64,000 nt of DNA from Natrinema hispanicum (lineage in GTDB: Archaea > Halobacteriota > Halobacteria > Halobacteriales > Natrialbaceae), in NCBI RefSeq assembly GCF_004217335.1, contig NZ_SHMP01000003.1, positions 1,054,001 to 1,118,000 of the forward strand, read 5' to 3'. Shown here piece after piece: positions 1 to 7,996 of the stretch. Within the stretch, counting starts at the first letter, position 1; every line of letters begins with the position of its first letter. Both the position numbers and the translations under genes were made by a program. The notes beneath the pieces are model-generated. The model was not told the DNA's origin, did no database searches, and saw nothing but the letters and a program-made list of their open reading frames with translations.

Positions 1-188
1 GTCGAACAAATCGTCAGTTCTCGCCCCTCGTAGGTGGCGTTGACGACCTTGTACTCTCGGTTTTGGGCGATCGTTTCGGCCTCGTCGCAGTGATCGGCGA
101 TGCGATCGACCCGCCCGGGATCGCCCGGGATGAGCGCGATATCCGTCAGCTCTCCGTCGTCGACCAGCAGATGTGGCTGCGTCGCCAT
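1..188 (-). CDS. Nucleoside (uridine-type) phosphorylase, N-terminal fragment cut by the window edge
   Basis: The first 62 residues of a PNP/UDP-family phosphorylase read leftwards from an ATG at 188 and run off the window. The start has the family phosphate-binding signature LIPGDPGRVDRIA near residue 19, followed by the NREYKVVNATYEGRELTI strand typical of uridine phosphorylases. The family splits a nucleoside with phosphate into base and ribose 1-phosphate in the cytoplasm. It is followed downstream in this window by a PfkB kinase and ribose-1,5-bisphosphate isomerase, which would use that ribose 1-phosphate. Base specificity cannot be read from this fragment, because the purine/pyrimidine-selecting residues lie outside it. 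Confidence 0.85.
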   Translation of the reverse strand, partial: MATQPHLLVDDGELTDIALIPGDPGRVDRIADHCDEAETIAQNREYKVVNATYEGRELTICS

Positions 189-284
189 ACCGATGGCTTC
201 CGTCGGTACTGAGAAAAAAGGTTCGTCGTCTCGGTTCTCGTGCTATCCCCCAACCCGTCCCTTACCGACGTGTGCCCACGGCGG

Positions 285-587
285 TTACCTCGCGGGGCAT
301 ACGTCGATGCGGTCGGATCGGATCGTGACGACGGCGTCGTCGACCTCGAATTCGACTGTTCCAGTCGGCCGTCTAGCACCACGATTCGTCTCGGCAAAGA
401 GACTATCGAGTGCGTCCGGGTCGATGTAGTCGTATAGCCGTGTACTGGTCGCAGTAACGTCGTCACCGAAGTACTGGGCCAGTGCCATTGCAGCGGCGAT
501 ACTCGGCGGCTCGTCAGCGTCTCGTTCGTACTGGATGTGCCGTCTGAGGCCGCATCCGTGGGACTCGGTTACCCTTCCTTTCGTCAT
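285..587 (-). CDS. HalOD1 output-domain protein
   Basis: A 100-residue protein matching the haloarchaeal HalOD1 output domain. It has a helical N-terminal half (PPSIAAAMALAQYFGDD), the central YDYIDPDALDSLF motif, and a short beta strand pair at the end (GTVEFEVDDAVVTIRSD). HalOD1 occurs alone or at the end of haloarchaeal signalling proteins; its ligand is unknown. It lies between the nucleoside phosphorylase and the sugar kinase on the same strand, so it might tune that pathway, but no direct evidence is visible. The ATG at 587 is the only sensible start. The 148 bases between it and the kinase hold nothing recognisable. Confidence 0.75.
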   Translation of the reverse strand: MTKGRVTESHGCGLRRHIQYERDADEPPSIAAAMALAQYFGDDVTATSTRLYDYIDPDALDSLFAETNRGARRPTGTVEFEVDDAVVTIRSDRIDVCPAR

Positions 588-735
588 GTCTCTCAGTCAC
601 GAAATCGTGACCGTCTTACTCGAGTGGGCCACGCCTCTCCGTATATAACTACCGTCAGACGGCACCCGGTGAGAACCACCCGGCGGTAGCCGATTGCGGT
701 AGGTCCAATGTCCACAAGAACGGTTTACCAACACA

Positions 736-1617
736 TCAGTTTGTGAGAACGTCTTCGACGGCCTCGGCCGTCGGTGCACTCCGCGCGCCGTCACGACTCG
801 CAGTCAGCGACCCGCAGGCGTTGCCGTAGGCGAGTGCGCGATCGACGCCGCCATCCGTGAGCCAGGTCGAAAGAAAGCCCGCCGCGAAGGCGTCGCCCGC
901 ACCGGCCGTATCGACCGGCTCAATGTCGAACCCCGAATGGACGAGCGACCCCTCCGGGGTGTACGCTTCCGCGCCATCGGCACCACAGGTGACGACGACG
1001 ATCCGATCGTCGGCCAGCGCCGCCGTCGACTCGTCTGCAAGCAGTGCTGTTGCCTCTCGGTCGGTCACGAAGACGACGTCGGCGAGCGCGAGCGCATCGC
1101 CGTAGTCCCGGTCTACGAGTCGGCGGCCGGGATCGAAACTGACGGACCTCCCGGCCTCGCTGGCAGTACGTGCGATCGCCGCGGCAGTGTCGGGTCGCTG
1201 GCCGGTCAGATGGACGTGGTCGGCCGCCCGGATCCGGCTCGGCTCGAGGTCGTCGGGCGTGACGGCTTCGTTGACGCCGTCGTTGCCCAGAATCGCGACC
1301 TCGCCGTCCTCGTCGACCAGCAGGTACTTGACGGCCGTGTCGGCGTCCTCGATCACGCGAACGCCCGAGACGGAGACACCCGCTGTCTCGAGTTCTCGGC
1401 GGGCGAGCAGGCCATGGTCGTCGTCGCCGACGCTGCCGATCAGCTCAGTCTCGATGCCTAACCCGGTGAGTACGGCGGCGACGTTGGCGGCGCTGCCACC
1501 GCCAGACTGGCGCTGTGAGCGGATCGCGGCCTCGCCGTCGGGTTCGGGGAGCCTGTCGACCCGGAGGGTTACGTCCCAGTTGACGTGTCCGGCCACGAGA
1601 ACCGATACAGAAGCCAT
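736..1617 (-). CDS. PfkB-family sugar kinase, candidate ribose-1-phosphate kinase
   Basis: A 293-residue ribokinase-fold enzyme. The N-terminal substrate signature GGGSAANVA is at about residues 39-47 and the C-terminal ATP/anion-hole signature DTAGAGDAFAAG starts at residue 236, with catalytic base Asp242. Length and both PfkB signatures are intact. The family phosphorylates sugars and nucleosides. The neighbours, a nucleoside phosphorylase and ribose-1,5-bisphosphate isomerase on the same strand, make ribose 1-phosphate to ribose 1,5-bisphosphate the most likely reaction; that is inference from the known haloarchaeal nucleoside pathway. Ribokinase or nucleoside kinase activity remains possible. 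Confidence 0.85.
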   Translation of the reverse strand: MASVSVLVAGHVNWDVTLRVDRLPEPDGEAAIRSQRQSGGGSAANVAAVLTGLGIETELIGSVGDDDHGLLARRELETAGVSVSGVRVIEDADTAVKYLLVDEDGEVAILGNDGVNEAVTPDDLEPSRIRAADHVHLTGQRPDTAAAIARTASEAGRSVSFDPGRRLVDRDYGDALALADVVFVTDREATALLADESTAALADDRIVVVTCGADGAEAYTPEGSLVHSGFDIEPVDTAGAGDAFAAGFLSTWLTDGGVDRALAYGNACGSLTASRDGARSAPTAEAVEDVLTN

Positions 1618-1704
1618 TCGATGATAGAAGGTGCACGAGAGCCGTCGATAAAAACCTAGTGACGGTGACCGTCACTCTGCCGGAACTGACCGACAGTAGT
1701 CATG

Positions 1705-2526
1705 TCACCCCACCATGAACAGCAGTGTGTTGTGAACGGCTGGACCGAGGCCGACCGCGGCGACCAGCGCGAGGAGCGTCCGGGCCTGTCGGGGGCGCTC
1801 CTCGACGTATTCCCGAAACAGCCCGAGGATGACCATCGCGAGGCCGACTTTGACGAGGACGAACAGCCATCCGGCACCGATAACGCCAGCGGTCGGAAGC
1901 GCTTTCCCGGCCTCTAAGATCAGCAACGAGAGCGGGACGTTCTCGCTGGCCCCGAGGACGTCGTAGCCGACCGCGGTCGACACGCCGTCTAACGTGTGCC
2001 CGAAAACGACAAGCGCCCCGGTCATGCCCGTCGTCGCCGCGACGTCGGTAAACCAGAGGCCCAGTACGAGCCATGCGATGGCGGTGAGGATGCCGGCGAC
2101 GATGACGGAAACGACGGGCCAAAACGGCGCGAAGGTCCCCAACTCGATGCTCTGGAAGATAGCGAACATCGCGAAGACGGTGAAAAACGCCGTGCCGGAG
2201 ATGCCGACGAACCGCGCGATCGTCGGCTGCAGGCCACCGACGTGGAGAAAGATCGCGACGATCCAGGCGAGTCCCGCGACGACCGCGGTCACCGCATAGA
2301 CCATTGGCGCGCTGAACAGGGGTTCGATGGTCGCTGGAAACGCGTCCAGCTTGTAGAGCACGTGGAGACTCGAGCCGAACAGCATCCAGGGTGCAAACGA
2401 AAGCACCGTGCGATCAGTTACCGGCGGCTCGAGCGCCCACAGCAGTGCGATGACGCCCCCCAGTATCACGACGACCGGGACCAGCAGGTACCATGGTGGG
2501 ACGACGAACCCCTCGGGAACTACCAT
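1705..2526 (-). CDS. DUF63 family integral membrane protein
   Basis: A polytopic membrane protein of 273 residues from the ATG at 2526. This start gives MVVPEGFVVPPWYL, the usual DUF63 beginning; an upstream extension to 2643 is open but encodes an unlike, polar leader. About seven to eight hydrophobic helices can be seen, with conserved pieces such as GHTLDGVSTAVGYD in the middle, followed by ENVPLSLLILEAGKALP. DUF63 is an archaeal family of unknown function. It lies between the kinase and R15P isomerase genes on the same strand, but the 185-base gap on one side argues against a tight operon. Confidence 0.8.
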   Translation of the reverse strand: MVVPEGFVVPPWYLLVPVVVILGGVIALLWALEPPVTDRTVLSFAPWMLFGSSLHVLYKLDAFPATIEPLFSAPMVYAVTAVVAGLAWIVAIFLHVGGLQPTIARFVGISGTAFFTVFAMFAIFQSIELGTFAPFWPVVSVIVAGILTAIAWLVLGLWFTDVAATTGMTGALVVFGHTLDGVSTAVGYDVLGASENVPLSLLILEAGKALPTAGVIGAGWLFVLVKVGLAMVILGLFREYVEERPRQARTLLALVAAVGLGPAVHNTLLFMVG

Positions 2527-2711
2527 AGCGAGGTGTTGCTCACACCAGTAACTAACACTTTCCGATTGCCGGATAAACACGAGCGGAATCGGTGATAGAA
2601 CGGATGAGACATCGATCGCAGGGCCATTGCGATCGGGAGACAATTGCGGTCAGTGATGCCGATCTCAGTGCCAAGTGTGGATGCTCCGAGACGGTGGTAT
2701 AGTAGCTCGTC

Positions 2712-3743
2712 TCAGCTCTCCCATGGATCGTCCGTCGGTTCGCCGAACAGCTCCCGCATGAGCGTCACGATGCTTTCGGGCGGAAACTGACCGCGTTCGG
2801 TCACGATCGCGTCGACGTATCGCGGCGGTGTGACGTCGAAGGCGGAGTTCTCGACGGTCAGCCCGCTGTCGGTCACTTGGGTTTGGTCGCTGTCCTCGGT
2901 TGCCTCCGTCTCTGCAACCTCGCCCGTCGCGTCGCCGATGATCGCCGCTCGCTCCTCGTCGGACAGCAGTTCGCGCTCCGATCGCATCTCGATCTCGACG
3001 GTGTGGCCGGTCATGGTGTCCGGGTGGAGTTTGATCGTCTGGGCTGCAACCATCACCGGCACGCCCCGTTCGCGGGCGTTGACCGCCACCCCGCTCGTGC
3101 CGATCTTATTGATCACGCTGCCGTCGGCTGCGATGCTGTCGGCACCGACAAGGACGTGATCCGTCCGGTCGAGATAGCGTCGGGCCGCGTTGTCCGCGAT
3201 CAACGTCACCGGCACGTCCCACTCGCGCAACTGTCGGGCCGTGATATGGCCCTGCTTGCGCGGGCGGGTCTCCTTGACGATCGCCTCGAGGGCTTTGCCC
3301 GCCTCGAGGGCGGCCTCGACGCACGCGAGCGCGTCCGTCGAGTGACAGTGGGTCATCACGGTGTCGCCGTCCTGGAGCCGGTGGGAACCGATCTCGCCGA
3401 GGCGATCCTGGGCCTGTTCGAGATCGCGCTTGAAGCGCTCGGCCCGGGCAATCGTCGACGACCGAAGGGCAGCGACGGTGTCGCCGTCCATCCCGCGAAG
3501 GACATACCGGAGGGCGTTCGGGAGGCTCACCGCGGTCGGCCGCGTCTCGTATAGCGTCGTCGCCGCTGCCCGGAGTTCCTGTTCGAACGCCGCGGGGCTG
3601 TCGGCCGTGGAGCGTTCGGCCTGCGTTGCGAGTGCTGTGGCGGCTGCATCGGCGATCGCCGCGGCACCGCGAATCCGCATCGCAGTGATATCGTCGGCGG
3701 TGGATTCGACGGCCGGTACGACACCGGATTCGGGACCATCCAT
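2712..3743 (-). CDS. Ribose-1,5-bisphosphate isomerase (eIF2B-like fold)
   Basis: A 343-residue protein of the eIF2B-alpha/M1Pi superfamily. It carries the R15P isomerase active-site pair: Cys133 in MTHCHSTDA and Asp202 in LVGADSIAADGS. As I recall, these are the same residue numbers as the catalytic pair of the Thermococcus enzyme. The enzyme converts ribose 1,5-bisphosphate to ribulose 1,5-bisphosphate. In halophiles lacking Rubisco, the product is described as being dephosphorylated and cleaved by an aldolase. An acidic insert of about 25 residues (GEVAETEATEDSDQT) precedes the last strand and looks like halophilic padding. The start at 3743 faces deoC across a 72-base divergent promoter region. 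Confidence 0.9.
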   Translation of the reverse strand: MDGPESGVVPAVESTADDITAMRIRGAAAIADAAATALATQAERSTADSPAAFEQELRAAATTLYETRPTAVSLPNALRYVLRGMDGDTVAALRSSTIARAERFKRDLEQAQDRLGEIGSHRLQDGDTVMTHCHSTDALACVEAALEAGKALEAIVKETRPRKQGHITARQLREWDVPVTLIADNAARRYLDRTDHVLVGADSIAADGSVINKIGTSGVAVNARERGVPVMVAAQTIKLHPDTMTGHTVEIEMRSERELLSDEERAAIIGDATGEVAETEATEDSDQTQVTDSGLTVENSAFDVTPPRYVDAIVTERGQFPPESIVTLMRELFGEPTDDPWES

Positions 3744-3815
3744 GTGAGACGATTACACACAGGTCGTGAAAAGTGACCGGGCGGGTTTTTGCCCATCCGG
3801 CGAGTCCACATCGGT

Positions 3816-4457
3816 ATGAATCGCAGCGACCTCGCGCCCCTGATCGATCACACCGTTCTCGGTCCCGCGACGACGCCCGACGACGTTCGCATGACTCTTG
3901 ATGAGGCCCAACAGTACGGAATGAACGCCTGTGTCCCGCCGTACGCGCTCGAGCTGGCTGTCGAGTACGCTCCCGAGGTGACGCTCATGACGGTCGTTGG
4001 CTTCCCACATGGCCACCACGATCCCGCTGTGAAACGGGACGAAGGTGTGACAGCGTGGCGGGCTGGAGCTGACGAACTCGACGTCGTTCTCAATGTCGGC
4101 CGACTGAAAGCCGGCGAGGACGACGCGGTCAGGGACGAACTCGCAGAACTGGTCGCCGCCGTCCCGATTCCTGTCAAGGTCATCATCGAAACCGCGCTCC
4201 TGACCGACGCGGAGAAACGCCGGGCCTGCGAGGCTGCCGCGGCTGCCGACGCGACGATGGTCAAAACCTCGACCGGCTTCGCCGACGGCGGTGCGACGGT
4301 CGACGACGTCGCCCTCATGAGCGAGTTCCTCCCCGTCAAGGCAAGCGGCGGCATTGGCAGCTACGACGAGGCCGTCGCCATGCTCGAAGCCGGTGCCGAT
4401 CGCATCGGTGCCTCGAGTGGCGTGGCGATCCTCGAGGGTGCACCGACACAGGCGTAG
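3816..4457 (+). CDS. deoC: Deoxyribose-phosphate aldolase
   Basis: A 213-residue class I aldolase that cleaves 2-deoxyribose 5-phosphate to acetaldehyde and glyceraldehyde 3-phosphate. The Schiff-base lysine is K150 in MVKTSTGF and the second active-site lysine is K175 in [11 protein letters not shown]. The N-terminus LIDHTVLGP is also characteristic. The ATG at 3816 is preferred over an upstream in-frame codon at 3789 because [13 protein letters not shown] matches the normal start of the family. It diverges from the R15P isomerase gene and completes the nucleoside-sugar salvage group by handling the deoxyribose branch. Confidence 0.93.
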   Translation: MNRSDLAPLIDHTVLGPATTPDDVRMTLDEAQQYGMNACVPPYALELAVEYAPEVTLMTVVGFPHGHHDPAVKRDEGVTAWRAGADELDVVLNVGRLKAGEDDAVRDELAELVAAVPIPVKVIIETALLTDAEKRRACEAAAAADATMVKTSTGFADGGATVDDVALMSEFLPVKASGGIGSYDEAVAMLEAGADRIGASSGVAILEGAPTQA

Positions 4458-4495
4458 CCAAACAGTTTTGGTCGTGCCCGGACCAACGAAACGCT

Positions 4496-5905
4496 ATGCT
4501 CGAGGGGGTTCGAGAGCGGCTGTGGGCGCTCGCGAGACGACTGCAACGCCTCGAGCGGCGCGAACTCGACGCCTTCTTGCGCTGGATCGAGCGGACGGGC
4601 AATCTCTTGCATCTCTCGGTGTTGCTGTTCGTCCCGCTGTTGATCGCGGTGGTGACGTGGCTGGCGAACGCGACCGCAGCGGTCTCGTTCCTCCTGTTTC
4701 CGCCGCTGGCGTCGGGGACGTACACGCTCTTTGCCGATCCCGAGGGAACGTACGCCACGCCGTCGACGTTCGTCGGGGGGATGACCGTCGGCGCGCTCTG
4801 TGGCTGGCTCGCGCTCGCGCTGGCGACGCTGGTCGGACTTGGGGGTGGCCGCGTCAGTGCAACTGGTGCGGCACTTGGCGTGTTCTTCACCGGCGTCTGT
4901 ACGTGGGCGCTCGATCTCGAGGAGCCGGCAGCGTTCTCGACAGCACTGCTCGTGCTCCTGACCGGCAACGCGCAGTTGGCGTACGTTATCGGGATCGTCA
5001 TCTCAAGTGCGTTCGTCGCGGTCGCGTTCGTCGTCTGGCGGCGTCACTTCTACCAACAGCGCGCCCGCTATCTCTATGGGACGACGAGCGGTGACGATCA
5101 CGTGCTCGTCCCGATGAACGACGCCGACGAGACCGTCGCCCGGTTCGCCGCGTCGATCGCCACCGCCCACGACGCTGGCAAGGTCGTGCTCTTTGACGTC
5201 GTCGACGAACAGCACGACGACGTCGATGTCGACAGTGACGACGAGTTCCCCCCTATCGAACGGGCAGCCGACGACGCGGCCCGTCATCTCGAGTCACTGG
5301 CGGCCGATCTCGAGACCGCCTACGACGTCTCCTGTGACGCCGTCGTCGCGGCCGCACGCGACCAGTCCGCGGGTCTCGTCCTCAGAACCGCCCGCCAGCA
5401 GAACTGTGATCTCGTCGTCGCGCCGTATGCCGAACACGAGAACGGCGGGCTCTCGTCGTTTCTCAAAGGATTGTTCGACAGCGAGATCGACGTCATCGCG
5501 TTCCGGTCGAACGGTATCCGGCGGCGACACTGGCGAAGCAGCTTGGTCGCGGTTCGGGGTGCCGGCGACACCGCTCGCGCGATGGTCGACTTCGCGATCC
5601 GTATCACCGAACCCGGACGCCCGGTCACCGTCAGTACCTGTATCGACGACGAGTCGCGTCGCCGACCGGCCGAAAACACGCTCGCCGATCTCGTCGATGC
5701 GTTCTCGGGCCGATTCGAAACACACGTCGTGACCGCGCCGGTCGAGACCTATCTCTCCCGTGTCGCACCCCGGTACGACGTCTGCTTCGTCGGCTCGAGC
5801 ACCGACCGATCGGCCGCCTCGCGGTTCGTCTCGCCGCCGACGTTTCGCAAACTCAGCGACCTCGAGGCCGACGTGGCGATCGTTCACCGGGGACGGCATC
5901 GCTGA
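4496..5905 (+). CDS. HPP-type membrane domain fused to tandem UspA-like domains
   Basis: A 469-residue fusion. Residues about 35-185 contain four to five membrane helices with an HPP-family stretch (FPPLASGTYTLFADPEGTY, then STFVGGMTVGALCGW). From about residue 198 a universal-stress-protein alpha/beta domain begins (HVLVPMNDADETVARFAASIA), and a second, weaker UspA-like repeat starts near residue 345 (SSLVAVRGAGDTARAMVDFA) and runs to the end. HPP proteins are implicated in anion (nitrite-like) movement in plants and cyanobacteria; UspA domains bind nucleotides. A nucleotide-gated membrane protein is a reasonable inference, the substrate is not. It starts 38 bases after deoC. Confidence 0.8.
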   Translation: MLEGVRERLWALARRLQRLERRELDAFLRWIERTGNLLHLSVLLFVPLLIAVVTWLANATAAVSFLLFPPLASGTYTLFADPEGTYATPSTFVGGMTVGALCGWLALALATLVGLGGGRVSATGAALGVFFTGVCTWALDLEEPAAFSTALLVLLTGNAQLAYVIGIVISSAFVAVAFVVWRRHFYQQRARYLYGTTSGDDHVLVPMNDADETVARFAASIATAHDAGKVVLFDVVDEQHDDVDVDSDDEFPPIERAADDAARHLESLAADLETAYDVSCDAVVAAARDQSAGLVLRTARQQNCDLVVAPYAEHENGGLSSFLKGLFDSEIDVIAFRSNGIRRRHWRSSLVAVRGAGDTARAMVDFAIRITEPGRPVTVSTCIDDESRRRPAENTLADLVDAFSGRFETHVVTAPVETYLSRVAPRYDVCFVGSSTDRSAASRFVSPPTFRKLSDLEADVAIVHRGRHR

Positions 5906-6060
5906 TGGTTCCGGTTGTCCCTGTCCATCGGTCTTTATTATATAAACAGCTAGTATTACTAGCCGTTGCTAGACAACGATATTTCTAGAAGAAGAATCGT
6001 AGTGACAGAAAGGAGAGGAGTTCCGCGCTGTATCTGTATGATTATCAGTTATTGTTGTGA

Positions 6061-6078
6061 CCCCTCGTACCGAGTGAG
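6061..6078 (+). repeat. Origin recognition box-like repeat 1
   Basis: Reads CCCCTCGTACCGAGTGAG. It is identical over 18 bases to box 2 and is the reverse complement of the boxes at 6344 and 7839 apart from one or two positions. In the opposite orientation the consensus is CTCACTCGGTRYGAGGGG, that is a core followed by a G run, as in known archaeal ORBs. Confidence 0.75.
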
Positions 6079-6106
6079 TCAGTGTCGTGATACTCCTCCG
6101 GACACC

Positions 6107-6124
6107 CCCCTCGTACCGAGTGAG
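6107..6124 (+). repeat. Origin recognition box-like repeat 2
   Basis: Exact copy of box 1 in the same orientation, 46 bases downstream of it. The C run on its left flank is longer than in box 1 (six C residues from 6105), so the G run seen on the other strand is extended. Confidence 0.75.
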
Positions 6125-6200
6125 ATCGTCTCAACTAGAACCGTGTCTTTCCGTGGAACGCCCGCCACAGTCCTTCAAGGAGGTTTTGTACTCCCTTCAG

Positions 6201-6260
6201 TAAAATGAATTTAATAGTTAGTATTGTATCTTACTATATTAATGTTAGTTATTACAGTAC
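6201..6260. other. AT-rich core, candidate DNA unwinding element
   Basis: Counting directly, only 11 of these 60 bases are G or C. The stretch lies between the direct boxes (6061, 6107) and the inverted box (6344), where an unwinding element would be expected in an archaeal origin. Confidence 0.6.
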
Positions 6261-6343
6261 AGTAGTCGTTTTTTGAAGCCGGCCTATCGATCTACGGAGT
6301 GTTTATATAGGCTGTGCGAATTAGATACCAAGTAGATTCGCAA

Positions 6344-6361
6344 CTCACTCGGTATGAGGGG
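6344..6361 (-). repeat. Origin recognition box-like repeat 3 (inverted)
   Basis: Reads CTCACTCGGTATGAGGGG on the + strand, the inverse of boxes 1 and 2 with one transition. The similarity continues to the right (GTGG) and is shared with the box at 7839. It lies 131 bases before the orc1/cdc6 start. Confidence 0.75.
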
Positions 6362-6460
6362 TGGGACTGTTCTCGACGATTCTTATTAAGGACTATTGAA
6401 TACCGTTAACAGGTGCTCTTGCACTCGAATTTCATGTCTCAGTCAGCATCTGGTTCGGTG

Positions 6461-6469
6461 CGTTTAATT
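6461..6469 (+). promoter_or_regulatory. TATA box of orc1/cdc6
   Basis: GTTTAATTT is centred about 27 bases before the ATG at 6492, the spacing expected of a haloarchaeal leaderless transcript. No ribosome binding site precedes the ATG, which fits that reading. Confidence 0.5.
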
Positions 6470-6491
6470 TCCTGGAACGTAATCTCGGTTC

Positions 6492-7697
6492 ATGGCAGAG
6501 GATGGGGAACTGACTGATATATTTGATACTGGTGATATCTTCGCAAACCGAGAGCTGGTTCGAGTCGGTCACGTTCCTGAGCTTGACCGCGTTGTGGGCC
6601 GTGACGAGGAAATCCGATCGGTTGGGAGTGCGCTTGCCGCTGCAACCGAAGGTGGGCCGCCAGAAACGACGATCATCTACGGAAAAACAGGGACCGGAAA
6701 ATCGCTCGTCTCGAGATGTGTCACGCGTCAAGCGTCCAGACGAGCCGCGACCAATGGAGCGGCGCTCAAATATGCATACGTCGATTGTTCTGATTATCAG
6801 ACAGAAACACAAGCAAGCCGTGAATTAGCCCGGGAATTGAACGAGCATCTCGAAGCAGGGGAGTCCATCCCCCAAACAGGATTGAGTGCCGTGGATTATC
6901 GTGACATCACGTGGGACCTGCTTTCTGATTACGATGTCGACTCACTTGTTGTCATCCTCGACGAAATCGATAAGCTCGAGAACGAAGATTTGCTTCGGAG
7001 CCTCTCGAGAGCGCGCGAGAGTGGGAAATCAGACACGTTCATCGGCGTTATCTGTATCAGTAATAAGATCGAATATCGAGAACGGTTGAACGAGCGCGTG
7101 GATTCGAGTTTGCAGGATAACGAGCTCGTGTTCGATCCATACGGCGCAAAACAATTACGCGCGATCCTTGAAAACCGGAAAGACGCGTTCAAACCTGGTG
7201 TCCTCTCGGACGAAGTCATTCCGAAGACGGCAGCGCTTGCAGCTCGAGAACATGGTGATGCACGCAAAGCTGTCGAGACGTTCTACGAAGCAGGCCGTCT
7301 TGCAGAGAAGAACGGCGACGGGCAGGTAACTGAAGCGCACGTTGATGAAGCGATTACCCAAGCAGAGGTCAATCGATTCCATCGCCTCGTGAGTGGACAG
7401 ACACCGCACGTGAAGTTCATCTTACGAGCGCTTGCTGCACTGACCGCGTCAGAGGAGAAAAAACAGTTCCGGACAGCGAAAATATACGATCTCTACACGA
7501 CGATCGCGACTCAGGAGGGATCGGACCCCTTGTCACATGATCGAGTTAGGCGACTCCTCAAAGAACAAGCGTTCCTCGGGATTACTGAAAGCGAGCATAC
7601 TGGTGGAGGTGATCGAGAGGGGAGTTATCTCGTTCATCGGCTGATGCGTGATCCGGATATCGTGTTCAATGCCCTCAACGCTGATCGCGGTCCTTGA
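6492..7697 (+). CDS. orc: Orc1/Cdc6 origin-binding initiator
   Basis: A 401-residue AAA+ initiator that binds origin boxes and loads the MCM helicase. Walker A is GKTGTGKS at residues 64-71; Walker B is VVILDEID with Asp157/Glu158; sensor 1 lies in GVICISNK. A C-terminal winged helix follows (about 310-395), with KIYDLYTTIATQEG and the DRVRRLLKEQAFLGI helix pair. Base composition is visibly more AT-rich than the flanking backbone genes, and codon use is less GC-biased. It is flanked by four 18-bp boxes. No nudix-type gene sits beside it, unlike the classical haloarchaeal oriC1, so a secondary or acquired origin is more likely. Confidence 0.93.
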   Translation: MAEDGELTDIFDTGDIFANRELVRVGHVPELDRVVGRDEEIRSVGSALAAATEGGPPETTIIYGKTGTGKSLVSRCVTRQASRRAATNGAALKYAYVDCSDYQTETQASRELARELNEHLEAGESIPQTGLSAVDYRDITWDLLSDYDVDSLVVILDEIDKLENEDLLRSLSRARESGKSDTFIGVICISNKIEYRERLNERVDSSLQDNELVFDPYGAKQLRAILENRKDAFKPGVLSDEVIPKTAALAAREHGDARKAVETFYEAGRLAEKNGDGQVTEAHVDEAITQAEVNRFHRLVSGQTPHVKFILRALAALTASEEKKQFRTAKIYDLYTTIATQEGSDPLSHDRVRRLLKEQAFLGITESEHTGGGDREGSYLVHRLMRDPDIVFNALNADRGP

Positions 7698-7838
7698 TAC
7701 TCCTCTGAAATGCGAGTGGGCCTTTGCTGGAGCGACAGTCACAGAACCAGCGTCTCAGAGGACTACTGGCGGTCAGTGCCGGTGGGGCCGCGACTGTCCT
7801 GCGGCCCCACCGAGATATCGGTACAGCAGTCCGTCTCA

Positions 7839-7856
7839 CTCACTCGGTGCGAGGGG
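7839..7856 (-). repeat. Origin recognition box-like repeat 4 (downstream of orc1/cdc6)
   Basis: Reads CTCACTCGGTGCGAGGGG and continues TGG, matching box 3 except for the two-base AT/GC change in the centre. It is inverted relative to boxes 1 and 2, so the four boxes bracket the AT core and the initiator gene as one unit. Confidence 0.7.
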
Positions 7857-7996
7857 TGGCTGGCTCGCTCTACCAGTGACGAGGATGACAGAGATGATTT
7901 CACAAGTATTGTTCATGGATTGATTATATCTAATCTCACATCGAACTAGAAGATACGTAGGTGTGCGAACGTACTGCTGCGGGTCGTAATTCGCAT

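Larger units (their letters stand above)
5906..6491. other. Probable replication origin region upstream of orc1/cdc6
   Basis: This 586-base stretch holds no convincing gene. It contains two direct copies of an 18-bp box at 6061-6078 and 6107-6124 and an inverted copy at 6344-6361. Between them lies an AT-rich core: 49 of the 60 bases at 6201-6260 are A or T, in a chromosome that is otherwise GC-rich. Boxes facing each other around an AT-rich unwinding element, next to an orc1/cdc6 gene, is the standard layout of haloarchaeal origins. A small palindrome with a three-base loop (GCTAGT ATT ACTAGC, 5949-5963) follows the upstream gene and may end its transcript. Origin activity is inferred. Confidence 0.8.

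Noticed and set aside
5966-6208. 80-codon open frame in the origin region
   Set aside because: It runs through two origin boxes and into the AT-rich core, and its composition does not look like a haloarchaeal protein.
6492-7697. This origin being the main chromosomal oriC1
   Set aside because: The typical oriC1 neighbours are not here, the boxes differ from the oriC1 type I remember, and the gene is AT-rich. A secondary origin fits better.
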